A stretch of DNA of 64,000 nucleotides from Primorskyibacter flagellatus (GCF_900176485.1 NZ_FWYD01000002.1:62001-126000), one strand, 5' to 3'; shown: positions 46,484 through 58,763, numbered from the stretch's first letter. Notes: generated by a model from the sequence alone, not told the origin. Program-made: numbers and translations.

Positions 46484-47053
46484 GTGTCCCACGCAGAAGA
46501 TCACGAAGGCACCCGTAGGGATTTCCTCTACTACGCCACGGCGGGCGCCGGAGCGGTTGCCACTGGTGCCGCAGTCTGGCCTATGGTCAATCAGATGAAC
46601 CCTGCCGCCGACGTGCGCGCGCTGGCGTCGATACAAGTCGATATCAGCGGTGTCGAAGAGGGCACACAATTGACGGTGAAATGGCTGGGCAAGCCGGTCT
46701 TCTTCCGTCACCGCACTGCCAAAGAGATTGAAGAGGCCCGCGCGGTTGACGTGGACACGCTGATCGACCGGACTGCACAGAACCCCAATCTGGGCAATGG
46801 TGCCCCCGTACCCGCGACAGACCAGAACCGCGCCCTTGATGAGGACGGCAAATGGCTGGTCATGATCGGTGTCTGTACGCATCTGGGCTGTGTGCCGATC
46901 GGCAACGGTTCGGGTGAATTCGACGGCTGGTTCTGCCCGTGTCACGGTTCTCACTACGATAGCGCTGGCCGCATTCGTAAAGGCCCGGCCCCGCAGAACC
47001 TCCATGTCCCGGTCGCCGCATTTGTCGACGATACCACGATCAAACTGGGTTAA
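46484..47053 (+). CDS. petA: Ubiquinol-cytochrome c reductase Rieske iron-sulfur subunit
   Basis: A 189-residue subunit of the bc1 complex. GTG 46484 has TGGAG upstream and is preferred over the in-frame start at 46424. It has a Tat-type N-terminus ([18 protein letters not shown]) that serves as the membrane anchor and a C-terminal [2Fe-2S] domain with [10 protein letters not shown] and CPCHGSHYD. It precedes cytochrome b by 10 bases in petABC. The gap 46260-46483 should hold the promoter. Confidence 0.96.
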   Translation: MSHAEDHEGTRRDFLYYATAGAGAVATGAAVWPMVNQMNPAADVRALASIQVDISGVEEGTQLTVKWLGKPVFFRHRTAKEIEEARAVDVDTLIDRTAQNPNLGNGAPVPATDQNRALDEDGKWLVMIGVCTHLGCVPIGNGSGEFDGWFCPCHGSHYDSAGRIRKGPAPQNLHVPVAAFVDDTTIKLG

Positions 47054-47063
47054 GGAGAGATCC

Positions 47064-48392
47064 ATGTCAGGAATTCCTCACGACCATTACGAGCCGCGCA
47101 CCGGGGCCGAGAAGTGGGTTCACTCACGGCTTCCCATCGTTGGCTTGCTCTATGACACGCTGATGATCCCCACACCCAAGAACCTGAACTGGATGTGGAT
47201 CTGGGGCATCGTTCTGACGTTCTGCCTTGTGTTGCAGATCGCCACCGGCATCGTTCTGGCAATGCATTACACACCGCATGTCGACATGGCCTTTGCCTCG
47301 GTCGAGCATATCATGCGAGACGTCAATGGCGGCTATATGCTGCGCTACCTGCACGCCAATGGCGCGTCGCTGTTCTTTGTGGCCGTCTATGCGCATATCT
47401 TCCGCGGTCTGTATTACGGGTCCTACAAATCCCCGCGTGAGATCACATGGATCATCGGCATGCTTATCTACCTGTGCATGATGGGCACGGCGTTCATGGG
47501 CTACGTTCTGCCCTGGGGCCAGATGTCTTTCTGGGGTGCGACGGTTATCACCGGCCTGTTTGGCGCGATCCCGTTCATCGGTGAGCCGATCCAGACATGG
47601 CTTCTGGGCGGACCGGCGGTGGATAACGCGACGCTGAACCGCTTCTTCTCGCTGCATTACCTGCTGCCCTTCGTCATCGCGGCGCTGGTGGCGGTGCATA
47701 TCTGGGCCTTCCACTCGACCGGCAACAACAACCCCACCGGGGTCGAGGTACGCCGCGCATCGAAGGCCGAGGCGGAAAAGGACACGGTTCCGTTCTGGCC
47801 CTATTTCGTGATGAAGGACCTGTTCGCGCTGGCCGTGATCATGGTGATCTTCTTTGCCATTGTCGGGTTCATGCCGAACTATCTTGGTCACCCGGACAAC
47901 TACATCGAAGCCAACCCGCTGGTAACGCCCGCGCATATCGTTCCGGAATGGTACTTCCTGCCGTTCTACGCGATCCTGCGTGCGTTCACCTCCGAAGTTT
48001 GGGTCGTGCAGATCGCCTCGTTCGTCACCGGGGGCCTGATCGACGCGAAGTTCTTCGGTGTTCTGGCGATGTTCGGTGCGATTGCCGTCATGGCGCTGGC
48101 ACCCTGGCTTGACACATCCTCGGTACGGTCCGGCCGCTACCGGCCGATGTTCAAGTGGTGGTTCGTCCTGCTGGTCATCGACTTCTTCGCGCTGATGTGG
48201 CTGGGCGCGATGCCCGCGGAAGAACCCTACGCGTCGTTCTCGCTGATCGCATCGGCCTACTGGTTCGGCTATTTCCTTGTCATCCTGCCACTGCTTGGCG
48301 TGATCGAAAAGCCGCGTGCCCAGCCCGCGACGATCGAGGAAGACTTCAACGCCCACTACGCCAAGCCGTCCGACACGGCGCCGGCGGAATGA
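47064..48392 (+). CDS. petB: Cytochrome b of the bc1 complex
   Basis: A 442-residue membrane protein. ATG 47064 follows TAAGGAGAG. Heme-binding His pairs and quinol-site sequences occur in [39 protein letters not shown] and [17 protein letters not shown]. It carries quinol oxidation and reduction. It overlaps the first possible petC start (ATGA at 48389). Confidence 0.97.
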   Translation: MSGIPHDHYEPRTGAEKWVHSRLPIVGLLYDTLMIPTPKNLNWMWIWGIVLTFCLVLQIATGIVLAMHYTPHVDMAFASVEHIMRDVNGGYMLRYLHANGASLFFVAVYAHIFRGLYYGSYKSPREITWIIGMLIYLCMMGTAFMGYVLPWGQMSFWGATVITGLFGAIPFIGEPIQTWLLGGPAVDNATLNRFFSLHYLLPFVIAALVAVHIWAFHSTGNNNPTGVEVRRASKAEAEKDTVPFWPYFVMKDLFALAVIMVIFFAIVGFMPNYLGHPDNYIEANPLVTPAHIVPEWYFLPFYAILRAFTSEVWVVQIASFVTGGLIDAKFFGVLAMFGAIAVMALAPWLDTSSVRSGRYRPMFKWWFVLLVIDFFALMWLGAMPAEEPYASFSLIASAYWFGYFLVILPLLGVIEKPRAQPATIEEDFNAHYAKPSDTAPAE

Positions 48393-48409
48393 ACAGGGGA
48401 CTGACAGGC

Positions 48410-49207
48410 ATGTTCAAGAAACTCACCATCGCGGCTGTCACGGTCCTGGGTCTCACCACCGGCAGCGCCTTTGCTGCCGGTGCCGAGGGCCATGTCGAAG
48501 ACTTCGCCTTCTCGTTCGAGGGGCCCTTCGGCAGCTATGACCAGAACCAGCTCCAGCGTGGCCTCAAGGTCTATACCGAGGTCTGTTCGGCCTGCCACGG
48601 GCTGAAATTCGTCCCGCTGCGGACCCTCGGTGACGAGGGTGGACCCGGCTTTTCTGAAGAGCAGGTCCGCGCCTACGCTGCGGCAAACTTCGAAGTTTTC
48701 GACCCCGAGCTGGACGATTACCGCCCCGCGGGTCCGGTTGACAAATTCCCAGCCAATACGGCAGCCGGTGCGCCGGACCTGTCGCTGATGGCCAAGGGGC
48801 GCGCCGGTTTCCACGGGCCTTATGGTTCTGGCATCAACCAGTTCTTCCGTGGCATCGGCGGCGCAGAATACATCGCGTCGCTGCTTGACGGTTATACTGG
48901 CGAAGAGAAGGAAGAAGCGGGCACAATCTTTTACGAAAACACCGCCTTTCCCGGCGGCTGGATTTCGATGGCCCCGCCGCTGTCGGACGAGATTGTCGAA
49001 TTTGACGACGGCCACGACAACACCGTTCATCACATGTCGCAGGACGTCGCGGCCTTTCTGATGTGGACGGCAGAGCCGAAAATGATGGCGCGCAAGCAGG
49101 CAGGCTTTGTTGCCGTTCTGTTTCTGACCGTTCTGTCGGTGCTGCTCTATCTCACCAACAAGCGCATCTGGGCACCGCTCAAGGGCAAGCACAAGCCCGA
49201 AGCCTAA
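48410..49207 (+). CDS. petC: Cytochrome c1
   Basis: A 265-residue heme protein. ATG 48410 gives a clean signal peptide ([22 protein letters not shown]); an ATG at 48389 is possible. Heme attachment is at CSACH and the Met ligand probably in the segment [13 protein letters not shown]. The C-terminal helix [17 protein letters not shown] anchors it in the membrane. It passes electrons from the Rieske centre to cytochrome c. Confidence 0.95.
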   Translation: MFKKLTIAAVTVLGLTTGSAFAAGAEGHVEDFAFSFEGPFGSYDQNQLQRGLKVYTEVCSACHGLKFVPLRTLGDEGGPGFSEEQVRAYAAANFEVFDPELDDYRPAGPVDKFPANTAAGAPDLSLMAKGRAGFHGPYGSGINQFFRGIGGAEYIASLLDGYTGEEKEEAGTIFYENTAFPGGWISMAPPLSDEIVEFDDGHDNTVHHMSQDVAAFLMWTAEPKMMARKQAGFVAVLFLTVLSVLLYLTNKRIWAPLKGKHKPEA

Positions 49208-49232
49208 AGCCGTCTCCGGATTGAAAAGTTTG

Positions 49233-49260
49233 AAAGGCCCTGCTGACGCGGGGCCTTTTT
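49233..49260. terminator. Terminator after petC
   Basis: AAAGGCCC (49233-49240) and GGGCCTTT (49251-49258) with a 10-base loop; the plus-strand T-run ends at 49260. It may also serve the convergent thiQ gene. Confidence 0.85.
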
Positions 49261-49334
49261 ACGTTCGGGTGCTGGTAAGGGGTCGCAGGCCTGCGCCGTG
49301 TACCACCTGCCATTTTTCTGCCGACCCGGTTGTT

Positions 49335-50030
49335 TTAGCGCCCCAGATAGGCGCGCAGCGCCTTTGGCGGATCGGAAAACAGGGCGTCGGTGTCAAACGG
49401 CCCCTGCGCCACCCCTGCATTGACAAAGACCGTCTGTCCGGCAAAGCGCATCGCGTCCTGTGGATCATGGCTGACCATCAACACAAGCGCCCCGATTTCG
49501 GCGGCGACCTGCGCGACCACATCAAGCATCTCGATCTTCAACGCAGGCCCGAGTGCCGCGAAAGGTTCATCCAGCGCCATGATGGGCCGCGCTTGCAACA
49601 ACACCCGCGCCAGCGCCGCGCGACTGATCTGCCCACCGGACAGACCAGAGGGGCGACGGTTTTCCATCCCTGCCAGCCCCACACGGTCCAACGCAGCGGC
49701 AATCGCTGCGTGGTCGGCACTGGCAAGCCGGCCGTCCGGGCGCAGCGCAAGCGCAAGGTTCTGCGTTAAAGTAAGATGCGGAAAAAGGTTATTGTCCTGA
49801 AACAGCATCCCCACGGGCCGTTTGCCCGGCGCATCGCGGGTAATCTCCTGCCCGTCCCAAAGAATACGGCCCGAAAGCGGGCTGCGGAATCCGGCAATCG
49901 CATCCAGAAGCGTCGATTTCCCTGCGCCCGACGGCCCGATGATGGCAACGGACGCGCCGGAGTGTAGGGTTAGATCCGCTGTCACACGAAACGCCCCTGC
50001 CCCGATCACCAGATCTTCAAGAACCAGCAT
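49335..50030 (-). CDS. thiQ: Thiamine ABC transporter ATPase
   Basis: A 231-residue ABC ATPase. ATG 50030 follows GAGG. Walker A is IGPSGAGKSTLL, signature LSGGQISRAALA and Walker B PIMALDEPFAAL. It powers import of thiamine, thiamine phosphate or pyrophosphate by ThiBP. It overlaps thiP by 14 bases and shares the TPP-riboswitch operon. Confidence 0.92.
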   Translation of the reverse strand: MLVLEDLVIGAGAFRVTADLTLHSGASVAIIGPSGAGKSTLLDAIAGFRSPLSGRILWDGQEITRDAPGKRPVGMLFQDNNLFPHLTLTQNLALALRPDGRLASADHAAIAAALDRVGLAGMENRRPSGLSGGQISRAALARVLLQARPIMALDEPFAALGPALKIEMLDVVAQVAAEIGALVLMVSHDPQDAMRFAGQTVFVNAGVAQGPFDTDALFSDPPKALRAYLGR

Positions 50031-51534
50031 TTGCGCGGCCTCCTCGGTCAAAAATCCAGAACAGCCCAAGGCTGAGCGCCAAGAGCAGGACCGCCGCCGC
50101 CGAGGCCTGATCCATCCGGTAGGCACCCATCAGACGGTAGATCTGCAAGGGCAGCGTTGCGCGGTCCGGATCGGCAAACAGCGCGATCACGCCCAGATCC
50201 CCCATCGAAAGCGCCGCGCACAGGCCCGCGGAAAACCCCAATGGGCGGCGCATACGCGGCAGATAGACCCAGCGCAGCCACGCGTAGGGACTTAACCCCA
50301 GCGCGCCGCCAAGGCGACTGAAATCCTGCTGCAACGCCTCTGCCTCGGGCCTCAGGATGCGCAGGACGAAAGGCAGCGACAGCAGCGCATTGACGACGCC
50401 CGTCACCGGCAGGGCCAGCGAGAACGGATTGACGAATGCGCGCAGGATCAGGAACAATCCGGTGCCCAGCACCAGCGGGGACAGCGCGATGCCCGCAAGG
50501 CCCAGCAGCTCTCCGCGCCGTGTGGCCAGCGGAATGGCCCAGAAGATGCACAAAGCCGTGGACCCCAGCGCCACCGCCAGCGAATGCGCCGCCGCCGTCC
50601 AGACCGGCCCCGGCAGGCTGAACACGCCCAACGCGCCGCGCGCAGCCACCAATCCCAGCGGCGTCAGCAGGAACAGCGCCACCAGCGCCAGCCACAGCGT
50701 ATCCAGCAGCCGCAGGCCCGTACCGCCCGCATCCCAGCGCGGCACGACCCGGTCCATCCCTTCGGCCCCCAGCCCCGCGCCTGACAGACGCAGCGCAACC
50801 AGACCGGCCACCAGCGCCAGTCCAAGCTGCACCAGCGCCAATGATGCCGCATGTGCAAGGTCAAAGTCGAACCGCACCGCCTGATAGATCGCCAATTCCA
50901 GCGTCGTCGCACGCGGCCCCCCGCCCAGTGTCAGCGCCACCGCGAAGCTCGACAGGCAAATGACAAAGATCACCGCGAAGGCACCCGGCAGGATTGATGC
51001 CAGCATCGGCCGCTCAAGCACGCGAAAGACATCACGCGAGGTGAATGCCAGCGTCGCCGCCAGTCGAAAGCGCTCGCCGGGGATTGCCAGCCACCCTTGC
51101 AGGATCAGCCGCGTCGCCAATGGCAGGTTGAAGAAGACATGTGCAAGAACCACACCGTGCAACCCGTAGATCGAGACTTCGGGCAGCCCAAACGCCTCAA
51201 GCACACGGTTCAACACCCCCGCCCGTCCGAACACGGCCAGCAGGCCTAGGATGGCCACGATCACCGGCAGGATGAACGGGGCACCCAGCAAAGCGATCAG
51301 CACGCCGCGACCGGGAAAGGCGCGCCGCGCCAGCGCCCGCGCGACCGGGATCGCGAAGGCCACGCTTAGCGCTGCCGACAGAAGCGCCTGCACCAGCGTG
51401 AAACGCAGCGCGGCCCAATCGGCCGGCTCCAGCCCCGTCAGAACGCCTGCGCGCCACGCCACCGCCGCCACTGGCCCGAGCGTCAGCCCGGCAACCAGTG
51501 CCCCGGCGATCAGCGCGACAGGGCGCGTCGCCAT
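50017..51534 (-). CDS. thiP: Thiamine ABC transporter permease
   Basis: A 505-residue permease with two fused permease halves and about 12 helices, as usual for ThiP. EAA-type loops are visible near LAIPGERFRLAATLAF and RLGGALGLSPYAWLRWVYLP. ATG 51534 overlaps thiB by 25 bases, suggesting coupled translation. It takes thiamine across the inner membrane. Confidence 0.93.
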   Translation of the reverse strand: MATRPVALIAGALVAGLTLGPVAAVAWRAGVLTGLEPADWAALRFTLVQALLSAALSVAFAIPVARALARRAFPGRGVLIALLGAPFILPVIVAILGLLAVFGRAGVLNRVLEAFGLPEVSIYGLHGVVLAHVFFNLPLATRLILQGWLAIPGERFRLAATLAFTSRDVFRVLERPMLASILPGAFAVIFVICLSSFAVALTLGGGPRATTLELAIYQAVRFDFDLAHAASLALVQLGLALVAGLVALRLSGAGLGAEGMDRVVPRWDAGGTGLRLLDTLWLALVALFLLTPLGLVAARGALGVFSLPGPVWTAAAHSLAVALGSTALCIFWAIPLATRRGELLGLAGIALSPLVLGTGLFLILRAFVNPFSLALPVTGVVNALLSLPFVLRILRPEAEALQQDFSRLGGALGLSPYAWLRWVYLPRMRRPLGFSAGLCAALSMGDLGVIALFADPDRATLPLQIYRLMGAYRMDQASAAAVLLLALSLGLFWIFDRGGRANAGS

Positions 51535-52493
51535 TCCTCGACCGCTTCTTTCTGCACTGTGGCGGCTTCCGCCTCGTCAAAGAACAGCGTCTTTTGCGGC
51601 AGCGGCAGCGTGTCGAACCCTTCGGGCCACTCGGACCTTGGCAAGGCGGCGGGCAGCGACCAGTTGCCGGTCGGGATCATGCGCTGGAACTCTTCGCTGA
51701 GGACGTATTCCATGAACTGATCGGCCAGCTCCGGCTGATCGGTGGCCGCGATTTTGCCAACCAGTTCGACCATGAAATAGTGGCCTTCGGGAAAGATCGC
51801 GGCGACCTTGGTGTCGTCACCTTCCGCGATGATGTGATAGGCTGGCGAGGTCGTGTAGCTGAGCACCATGTCGGCCTCGCCATCGGTGAACAGGCCGTAG
51901 CTTTCCGACCAGCCCTTGGTGACGGTCAGGATCTTCGGCGCAAGCTGCTCCCACACGCTTTCCGCCTTGTCGCCGTAGATCGCCTTGACCCACAGCACCA
52001 ATGCCAGACCAGAGATCGAGCTGCGCGGATCCTGTATCACGATCTTCAGATCATCCGGCGCGGCGAGAAGCGCCTCGAAACTGTCGGGCGCGGTGTCCAC
52101 GCGCGTCTTGTCGTAGACAAAGGCCGTCTGGCTGTAGTTGAACGGCAGGAAGGTTTCGTCCGCCCACTCGATTGGCAGCGTCAGGGGTGACAGATCCTGC
52201 CCATGCGGTCCGAACAGCCCACTTTCGCGTGCCTTGGCCGTCACGTCGGTGTTCAGCCCGATCACCACATCGGCGCGGGTCTTGTCGCCTTCCAACATGA
52301 TGCGTGGCAGCAGGTCGCCGGGCTTGTATTGCAGATCACAGCCGCAGAGCGCCTCGAATCCCGCCTCGATCGACGGGCCGGGGCCCCATTCGGATGTGAA
52401 GTAATCCGGAGCATAGACCGTCAGCACGGGCGTCTGCGCGCCTGCCGTGCTGGCAATCATCATTCCCGCAGCAAATGTCAGGGCCTTTTTCAT
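51510..52493 (-). CDS. thiB: Thiamine ABC transporter substrate-binding protein
   Basis: A 327-residue periplasmic protein. ATG 52493 is preferred because AAGGAGG is 6 bases upstream. Signal peptide ends near TAGAQTP. ThiB features are VYAPDYFTSEWGPGPSIEAGFEAL and the pattern FAYDKTRVD-like (here FVYDKTRVDTAPDSFEAL). It binds thiamine and is regulated by the upstream TPP riboswitch. Confidence 0.93.
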   Translation of the reverse strand: MKKALTFAAGMMIASTAGAQTPVLTVYAPDYFTSEWGPGPSIEAGFEALCGCDLQYKPGDLLPRIMLEGDKTRADVVIGLNTDVTAKARESGLFGPHGQDLSPLTLPIEWADETFLPFNYSQTAFVYDKTRVDTAPDSFEALLAAPDDLKIVIQDPRSSISGLALVLWVKAIYGDKAESVWEQLAPKILTVTKGWSESYGLFTDGEADMVLSYTTSPAYHIIAEGDDTKVAAIFPEGHYFMVELVGKIAATDQPELADQFMEYVLSEEFQRMIPTGNWSLPAALPRSEWPEGFDTLPLPQKTLFFDEAEAATVQKEAVEEWRRALSR

Positions 52494-52542
52494 CGGCATC
52501 CTCCTTATTGCGGCAGATGGGCAAGATAAGGAGCGTGTGTCC

Positions 52543-52628
52543 GATACCTTCCCTCCGCCGGTGTTAACCGGGTCAGGTTCAACGGGTTCGCATCATGCAT
52601 CTCAGCCTTTGCAGGCACCCCGAGGCTC
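52543..52628 (-). ncRNA. TPP riboswitch (THI element)
   Basis: Reading the minus strand, the conserved parts appear in order: CGGGGTGCC, GGCTGAGA, ACCCGTTGAACCTGA, CCGG and GGAGGGAA. It lies just upstream of thiB, so thiamine pyrophosphate binding likely switches off thiBPQ expression. Its mirror on the plus strand is the aroC upstream region. Confidence 0.95.
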
Positions 52629-52724
52629 AACGATTGGTAAGGCTCCGATGCCCCGGTTTCAAGCGAAATCCCTTGAGGGTCCGGCGGCTCTGGCCTAACA
52701 CCAACGCCCAAAGGAGCCCGTCCC

Positions 52725-53849
52725 ATGAGCATGAATTCGTTTGGCCATCTTTTCCGCGTCACCACCTGGGGCGAAAGCCACGGGCCTGCACTTGGCGCCA
52801 CGGTGGATGGCTGCCCGCCGGGGATCAAGGTGGACGAGGCGATGCTTCAACACTGGCTGGACAAGCGCAAACCGGGCCAGAACAAATTCACCACCCAGCG
52901 GCAGGAGCCCGATCAGGTACGCATCCTGTCCGGCGTGTTCGAGGGCCAGACAACGGGAACGCCAATCCAGTTGATGATCGCAAACACCGATCAGCGCAGC
53001 AAGGATTACGGCGACATCGTCGAGAAATTCCGGCCCGGACATGCCGACATCACCTATTGGCAGAAATACGGCATCCGCGACTATCGCGGCGGGGGTCGGT
53101 CTTCGGCGCGCGAAACGGCGGCGCGGGTGGCGGCGGGCGGCATTGCGCGCGCCGTTATCGACGCGCTTGCGCCCGGCGTGAAGATCACCGGCTACATGGT
53201 GCAGATCGGGCCGCATACGATCACGGGCGAGCGGGACATGTCGCAGATTGACCAGAACCCTTTCTGGGTGCCCTCGCCAGAGACGGCTGAAACATGGGCC
53301 GACTATCTGAACGGGTTGCGCAAATCCGGCAATTCCGTGGGCGCGATGATCGAGGTCGTGGCGCAGGGCGTCCCCGCCGGTCTGGGCGCGCCGGTCTATG
53401 CCAAGCTGGACACCGATTTGGCCGCCGCAATGATGAGCATCAATGCGGTCAAAGGCGTGGAGATCGGCGAAGGCATGGCTGCCGCGATGCTGACCGGTGA
53501 AGAAAATGCCGACGAGATCTTCATGGGCAATGACGGCAAGCCGGTGTTTTCGTCCAACCATGCGGGCGGCATTCTGGGGGGCATATCGACCGGGCAGGAT
53601 GTCGTGGTGCGCTTCGCGGTCAAGCCGACCTCTTCCATCCTGAAAACCCGCCAGACAATCACCAAATCGGGCGAAGCAGCAGAGATCATCACCAAGGGTC
53701 GGCACGATCCATGCGTGGGTATCCGCGCCGTACCGGTGGGCGAGGCGATGATGGCCTGCGTGATCCTCGACCACATCCTGTTACACCGAGGCCAGATCGG
53801 CGGCGAAGTCGGCGAGACGCGCGGCAAGGTCGGCCCAACGCTTGGCTGA
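52725..53849 (+). CDS. aroC: Chorismate synthase
   Basis: A 374-residue FMN-dependent enzyme that makes chorismate from EPSP, last step of the shikimate pathway. Motifs: [30 protein letters not shown] and [21 protein letters not shown] precedes the ATG. It is divergent from the TPP riboswitch and overlaps the next gene by 8 bases. Confidence 0.97.
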   Translation: MSMNSFGHLFRVTTWGESHGPALGATVDGCPPGIKVDEAMLQHWLDKRKPGQNKFTTQRQEPDQVRILSGVFEGQTTGTPIQLMIANTDQRSKDYGDIVEKFRPGHADITYWQKYGIRDYRGGGRSSARETAARVAAGGIARAVIDALAPGVKITGYMVQIGPHTITGERDMSQIDQNPFWVPSPETAETWADYLNGLRKSGNSVGAMIEVVAQGVPAGLGAPVYAKLDTDLAAAMMSINAVKGVEIGEGMAAAMLTGEENADEIFMGNDGKPVFSSNHAGGILGGISTGQDVVVRFAVKPTSSILKTRQTITKSGEAAEIITKGRHDPCVGIRAVPVGEAMMACVILDHILLHRGQIGGEVGETRGKVGPTLG

Positions 53850-54786
53850 CATCTTTGCGATCACCTTCCCGATCTTTGCGTTGGTGGCACTGGGCTATGG
53901 CTGCGTCAGGGCGCGGGTTTTCAAACCGTCGGACATGCGGGTTCTGGGGCAGTATGTCCTGATGATCGCCCTGCCCGCGCTGCTGTTCAACGCCGTGGCG
54001 ACGCGCAAGATCGCCGAGGTCATCGTGCCGTCATACATCGCGGTTTTCGCGCTTGGCGGGCTGGCGACGATTGCAATTGTCTACATCCTCGTAACGCTGC
54101 AAGGCACCGGACCTGCCCGCCGGGCGATTGCCGTGATGGGCTCTGCCTGTCCCAACTCTGCCTATATCGGCTTTCCGATGATGCTGCTGGTTTTTCCGGA
54201 CCTCGCAGGGCTGATCCTGGCGATGAACCTGGTGGTTGAGAATTTCGTGCTGGTCCCGATCAGTTTCGCCCTGCTGGAGCTGTCACGACCGCGCCAGGGC
54301 ATGTCGCTGTGGTCAAGCGGCTGGCAGACATTGCAATCGGTTCTGAGACGACCGCTCGTCATCGGACTTCTGGCGGGTATGGTTGTCTCGGTGCTGGGGG
54401 TTTCCATTCCCCCCGCCCTTAGCCGCGTTTTGGAGATGACGGCAGCCTCTACCAGTGCCATCGCGCTTTTCGTCATTGGCGGAACATTGGCCGGATTGCC
54501 AATTGTGGGCAATCGTCTGCTTGCCGGTCAGATCGTCTTTGGCAAGCTAATCCTTCATCCGGCGATGACGGCACTATGCGTGCTGGCCGTTCCTTTGCTC
54601 GGTCTACCTGCCCTGTCATCGGATCTGGCCACGGCGGTGGTGATTTCCGCCGCCGTACCGATGATCGGCATCTATACGATCATTGCGCAGGATTATGGCC
54701 ATGAAGGGCTGGCCTCGCTCGCGTTGCTGGCGGCGACTGTCGGCGCGTTTTTGACGCTGAACGGGCTTCTGATCTTGCTGACGTGA
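53842..54786 (+). CDS. AEC family transporter (auxin efflux carrier type)
   Basis: A 314-residue membrane protein starting at TTG 53842, overlapping aroC by 8 bases. It has about ten helices and the AEC segment [17 protein letters not shown] in the N-terminal half and [12 protein letters not shown] near the end. Such proteins export malate, auxin-like or other anions; the substrate is unknown. Confidence 0.85.
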   Translation: MADIFAITFPIFALVALGYGCVRARVFKPSDMRVLGQYVLMIALPALLFNAVATRKIAEVIVPSYIAVFALGGLATIAIVYILVTLQGTGPARRAIAVMGSACPNSAYIGFPMMLLVFPDLAGLILAMNLVVENFVLVPISFALLELSRPRQGMSLWSSGWQTLQSVLRRPLVIGLLAGMVVSVLGVSIPPALSRVLEMTAASTSAIALFVIGGTLAGLPIVGNRLLAGQIVFGKLILHPAMTALCVLAVPLLGLPALSSDLATAVVISAAVPMIGIYTIIAQDYGHEGLASLALLAATVGAFLTLNGLLILLT

Positions 54787-54792
54787 CGCGCC

Positions 54793-55671
54793 CTATGGCT
54801 TGCCGGGATGCTGCTTGGCGATCTGAACGGCCAGAATACCGGCCGCGATGATCGCCACACCCAGAACGTCCAGCGGGCCGATTGCCTCTCCCAGCAGCAC
54901 GGCGGCGGTGGCGACACCGAAGAACGGGTTGAGGAAATGGAATGTCGCGGCCTTGATCGCGCCGATATGGTTGACCAGCGAGAACCAGACCACAGTTGCC
55001 AACAAACCCGGCACCAGCGTGGTGTAGATGAAGGCAAGGATCAGCGGCGTCGTCATCTCGACAGTCAACGGCCATTCCAGCAGCGCCGAAGCCACCGCCA
55101 GCACGATTGCCCCCACGAACATCTGCAAACCGACGATCATCATCACATTGCCACCAGAGGATGCCCCGCGCACCGACAACGTGGCAATTGTCAGGGCTGC
55201 CGCGCCGATGACGCAAAGCCCGATGCCCCAAAGGTCGCCGCCCGCTTGCAGACGCGCGCCCATGATCAGCGCCACGCCCAGCATCCCTGCGATCAACCCG
55301 GCAACCGCAAGCCAACGCAGCCGGTCGCGAAAGACGATCCAGCCTGCCAAGGCGACCATCAGCGGCATGCTTGACGCAATGATCGAGGCAAGCGACGCCT
55401 CCACCGTCTGCATCGCCACGAAATTCAGCCCCAGATACAGCGCGTTCTGGCAAACCCCGAAAATGATCGTCGCGCGCCATTGGTTGCGGGTAAGACGAAA
55501 GCTCTGCCCCATGGCTTTCGCGATCAGCACCCCGATAACACCTGATACGAAAAAACGCAGCGACAAGGACGCGAGCGGCGGGGCGTATTCCACGATGATC
55601 CTTGCCGACGTGAAGGCCGACGACCACATGAACACAAAGGCCAGACCCATCAGAATCGCGCGCAGATCCAT
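54793..55671 (-). CDS. DMT superfamily transporter (EamA domains)
   Basis: A 292-residue membrane protein with ten helices arranged as two EamA repeats. Characteristic are MGLAFVFMWSSAFTSARI, LASLSLRFFVSGVIG and the second-repeat GAIKAATFHFLNPFFGV. It probably exports amino acids or metabolites. It converges with the AEC gene, 6 bases between the stops. Confidence 0.88.
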   Translation of the reverse strand: MDLRAILMGLAFVFMWSSAFTSARIIVEYAPPLASLSLRFFVSGVIGVLIAKAMGQSFRLTRNQWRATIIFGVCQNALYLGLNFVAMQTVEASLASIIASSMPLMVALAGWIVFRDRLRWLAVAGLIAGMLGVALIMGARLQAGGDLWGIGLCVIGAAALTIATLSVRGASSGGNVMMIVGLQMFVGAIVLAVASALLEWPLTVEMTTPLILAFIYTTLVPGLLATVVWFSLVNHIGAIKAATFHFLNPFFGVATAAVLLGEAIGPLDVLGVAIIAAGILAVQIAKQHPGKP

Positions 55672-55693
55672 GTTCAGCCCCTAGACTTGAAAA

Positions 55694-55724
55694 CGAAAAA
55701 AGACCCCGCCAGACCGGCGGGGTC
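55694..55724 (-). terminator. Terminator for ccrM
   Basis: GACCCCGCC (55702-55710) and GGCGGGGTC (55716-55724) form a 9-bp stem with an AGACC loop; on the minus strand it is followed by a T-run, TTTTTTC. It lies about 50 bases beyond the ccrM stop. Confidence 0.85.
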
Positions 55725-55770
55725 AAGTCGAGTGCCTTGTGTTAAACACAGGCACCGGCGGTGTTCAATT

Positions 55771-56971
<1,201 letters not shown>

Positions 56972-56973
<2 letters not shown>

Positions 56974-57616
56974 AGTCACTTATCATTTCATCTTGATACA
57001 AGATATTGTGTACCGGTTTAAACGAACGTCTATGGTGTGGGGTTACACCAATATTTTCCAATGCCGATTTGTGACATTTTGACGGATATCCCATATTCGT
57101 CTCCCAACCATAGCCGGGATAGTGTTGCGCCAAATCCCACATGATGCGGTCGCGACAGATTTTCGCAATGATCGAGGCCGCCGCAATGCTGACGGAGCGC
57201 GCATCGCCACGCACCACAGTCTCTGCCGAAATACTCAACCCACGCGGAACCATGTTGCCATCAATCAGGACATGATCGGGGGCAACCGCCAAGCCCAGAA
57301 TGGCGCGCTCCATCGCAAGATGGCTTGCACGCAGGATGTTGAGCGCGTCAATTTCTTCCACCGTGGCATGGGCGATGGAAACCTGCGCGACCTCTGCCAG
57401 CTCTGCGGCAAGCTCTGCACGACGCTTTGCCGACAGTTTCTTGGAATCGTTCAGCCCTTGTGGGATGCGCGCGGGATCGAGAATGACGGCCGCCGCTGTC
57501 ACCGGTCCGGCCAGGGGACCGCGCCCGACCTCGTCCACGCCAGCAATCAGTCGCGCACCGCGTTTCAGCGCGTCGGCCTCAAGGGAATAATCGGGGGATA
57601 GAAGTGATTTTGTCAT
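56972..57616 (-). CDS. rnhB: Ribonuclease HII
   Basis: A 214-residue nuclease that removes ribonucleotides from DNA. ATG 57616 is the start of the conserved protein; the longer frame has no similarity. Catalytic acids are in IAGVDEVGRGPLAGPV (Asp28, Glu29) and later LIDGN, plus SIAAASIIAKICRD and CHKSALENIG. Upstream of ccrM. Confidence 0.95.
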
Positions 57617-57738
57617 GGCTTGTTGAACCCCACGGAGCCGTTTTTGCCAAGCGGAAAACGGAAGAAGGGGCCAGACCCTGACCCCTTCCCCTTGGAACGC
57701 GGCGCTGGGGTGCGGCCACGCACCTGCTCGACGCCGCC

Positions 57739-58275
57739 CTATTCCGAGCGGTGCCAAACTTGGCGACCTGCCGTGGTGTAGCCACGCGCACGCAGGCAAT
57801 TCCCGCTATAGGCCTGTCGTTCACCCCGGAACGAACGCACATCGCGCAAGCATTCGCCGGGTAGACGTCTTGCGCTTTGATAGCTGCGGTCAAGGCACCG
57901 TGCACCGAACAAGGTTTCATGGCCGCTCCGGGTGCGGGCGGTCACCTGACAGTGTTGCGGCAGCGGTGCAGGCCGGTTGCCATAAGGCCGACGGCCATGG
58001 TCATGGCGATCATAGCGGTCGTGTTTCCCCGACATGTGTTTCTGCGGTTTGTAGCGATCACGATCTTTGCGGTCCTTGTGCGATTTGCTCTTCTTCTTGT
58101 CGTCCTTGTCATTGTCGCGGCTGCTCTGGATCGCTTTGCCGATAATGAAAATAGTGGCCGCGCCCGCCAGAATGCGGGCTATATCCTCTTCACTGGCCGC
58201 CTCTACGGGCTTGGCAGCAAAGGCGGTGATGGCCAAACTGGCGGCGAGAACGGTGGAAATGAATTTGCGTGACAT
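57739..58275 (-). CDS. Exported protein with charged low-complexity middle
   Basis: A 178-residue protein. A signal peptide (FISTVLAASLAITAFAAKPVEA) is followed by one hydrophobic segment (ILAGAATIFIIGKAI), then a Lys/Asp/His-rich stretch (residues about 55-100) and a C-terminal part with four Cys (HCQV, ARCLDRS, ECLRDV, NCLRARG). Such Cys spacing suggests a disulfide-bonded domain in the periplasm. Function unknown. Confidence 0.7.
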   Translation of the reverse strand: MSRKFISTVLAASLAITAFAAKPVEAASEEDIARILAGAATIFIIGKAIQSSRDNDKDDKKKSKSHKDRKDRDRYKPQKHMSGKHDRYDRHDHGRRPYGNRPAPLPQHCQVTARTRSGHETLFGARCLDRSYQSARRLPGECLRDVRSFRGERQAYSGNCLRARGYTTAGRQVWHRSE

Positions 58276-58469
58276 GAACGGGGGTCCTTGTGGTTGGATC
58301 GTGCGAGTCCTTGGGTCTAAGCTGGCGTGGCCTGCATGGCACCGCTTGTGAACTCACCCTCGCCCCGAGGTCGAAAGTCAGGCAATAGCGCCCCCTTCCT
58401 ATCGGATAACATCACGCTTTTTTCGCTTGGTTATTGAATTGCCGCCGGGCTTTGCGCAGAATTCATCGC

Positions 58470-58763
58470 ATGACACATACCCGCCCCCTTCACGCATTGA
58501 TCCTGACGCTGCTGCTGGCCCTGCCCGCTGCCGCGCAGGCCGACTGCTACGCCGATTACAAGGCCAAACGCGATGCGCCCCTGCGCCTGCACTATGGTGT
58601 GGCCCGGATAACCGGGGCCTGTTCGCAATCTGCCGCCCAGGCACAGCTGACACCGCGCCTTGCCGCTGATGGCTGGACGCTTCTGACAATCCTGTCCGTA
58701 TTCGACGATGTCGGGCTTGCCGAAAGGAGAGACAGTGCCGGACAGTATTACCTCCGCTACTGA
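58470..58763 (+). CDS. Small exported protein
   Basis: A 97-residue protein with a clear signal peptide (LILTLLLALPAAAQADC). The mature part of about 75 residues has two Cys. ATG 58470 was used; longer frames lack support. Its last 29 bases overlap the next gene's preferred start. Function unknown. Confidence 0.7.
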   Translation: MTHTRPLHALILTLLLALPAAAQADCYADYKAKRDAPLRLHYGVARITGACSQSAAQAQLTPRLAADGWTLLTILSVFDDVGLAERRDSAGQYYLRY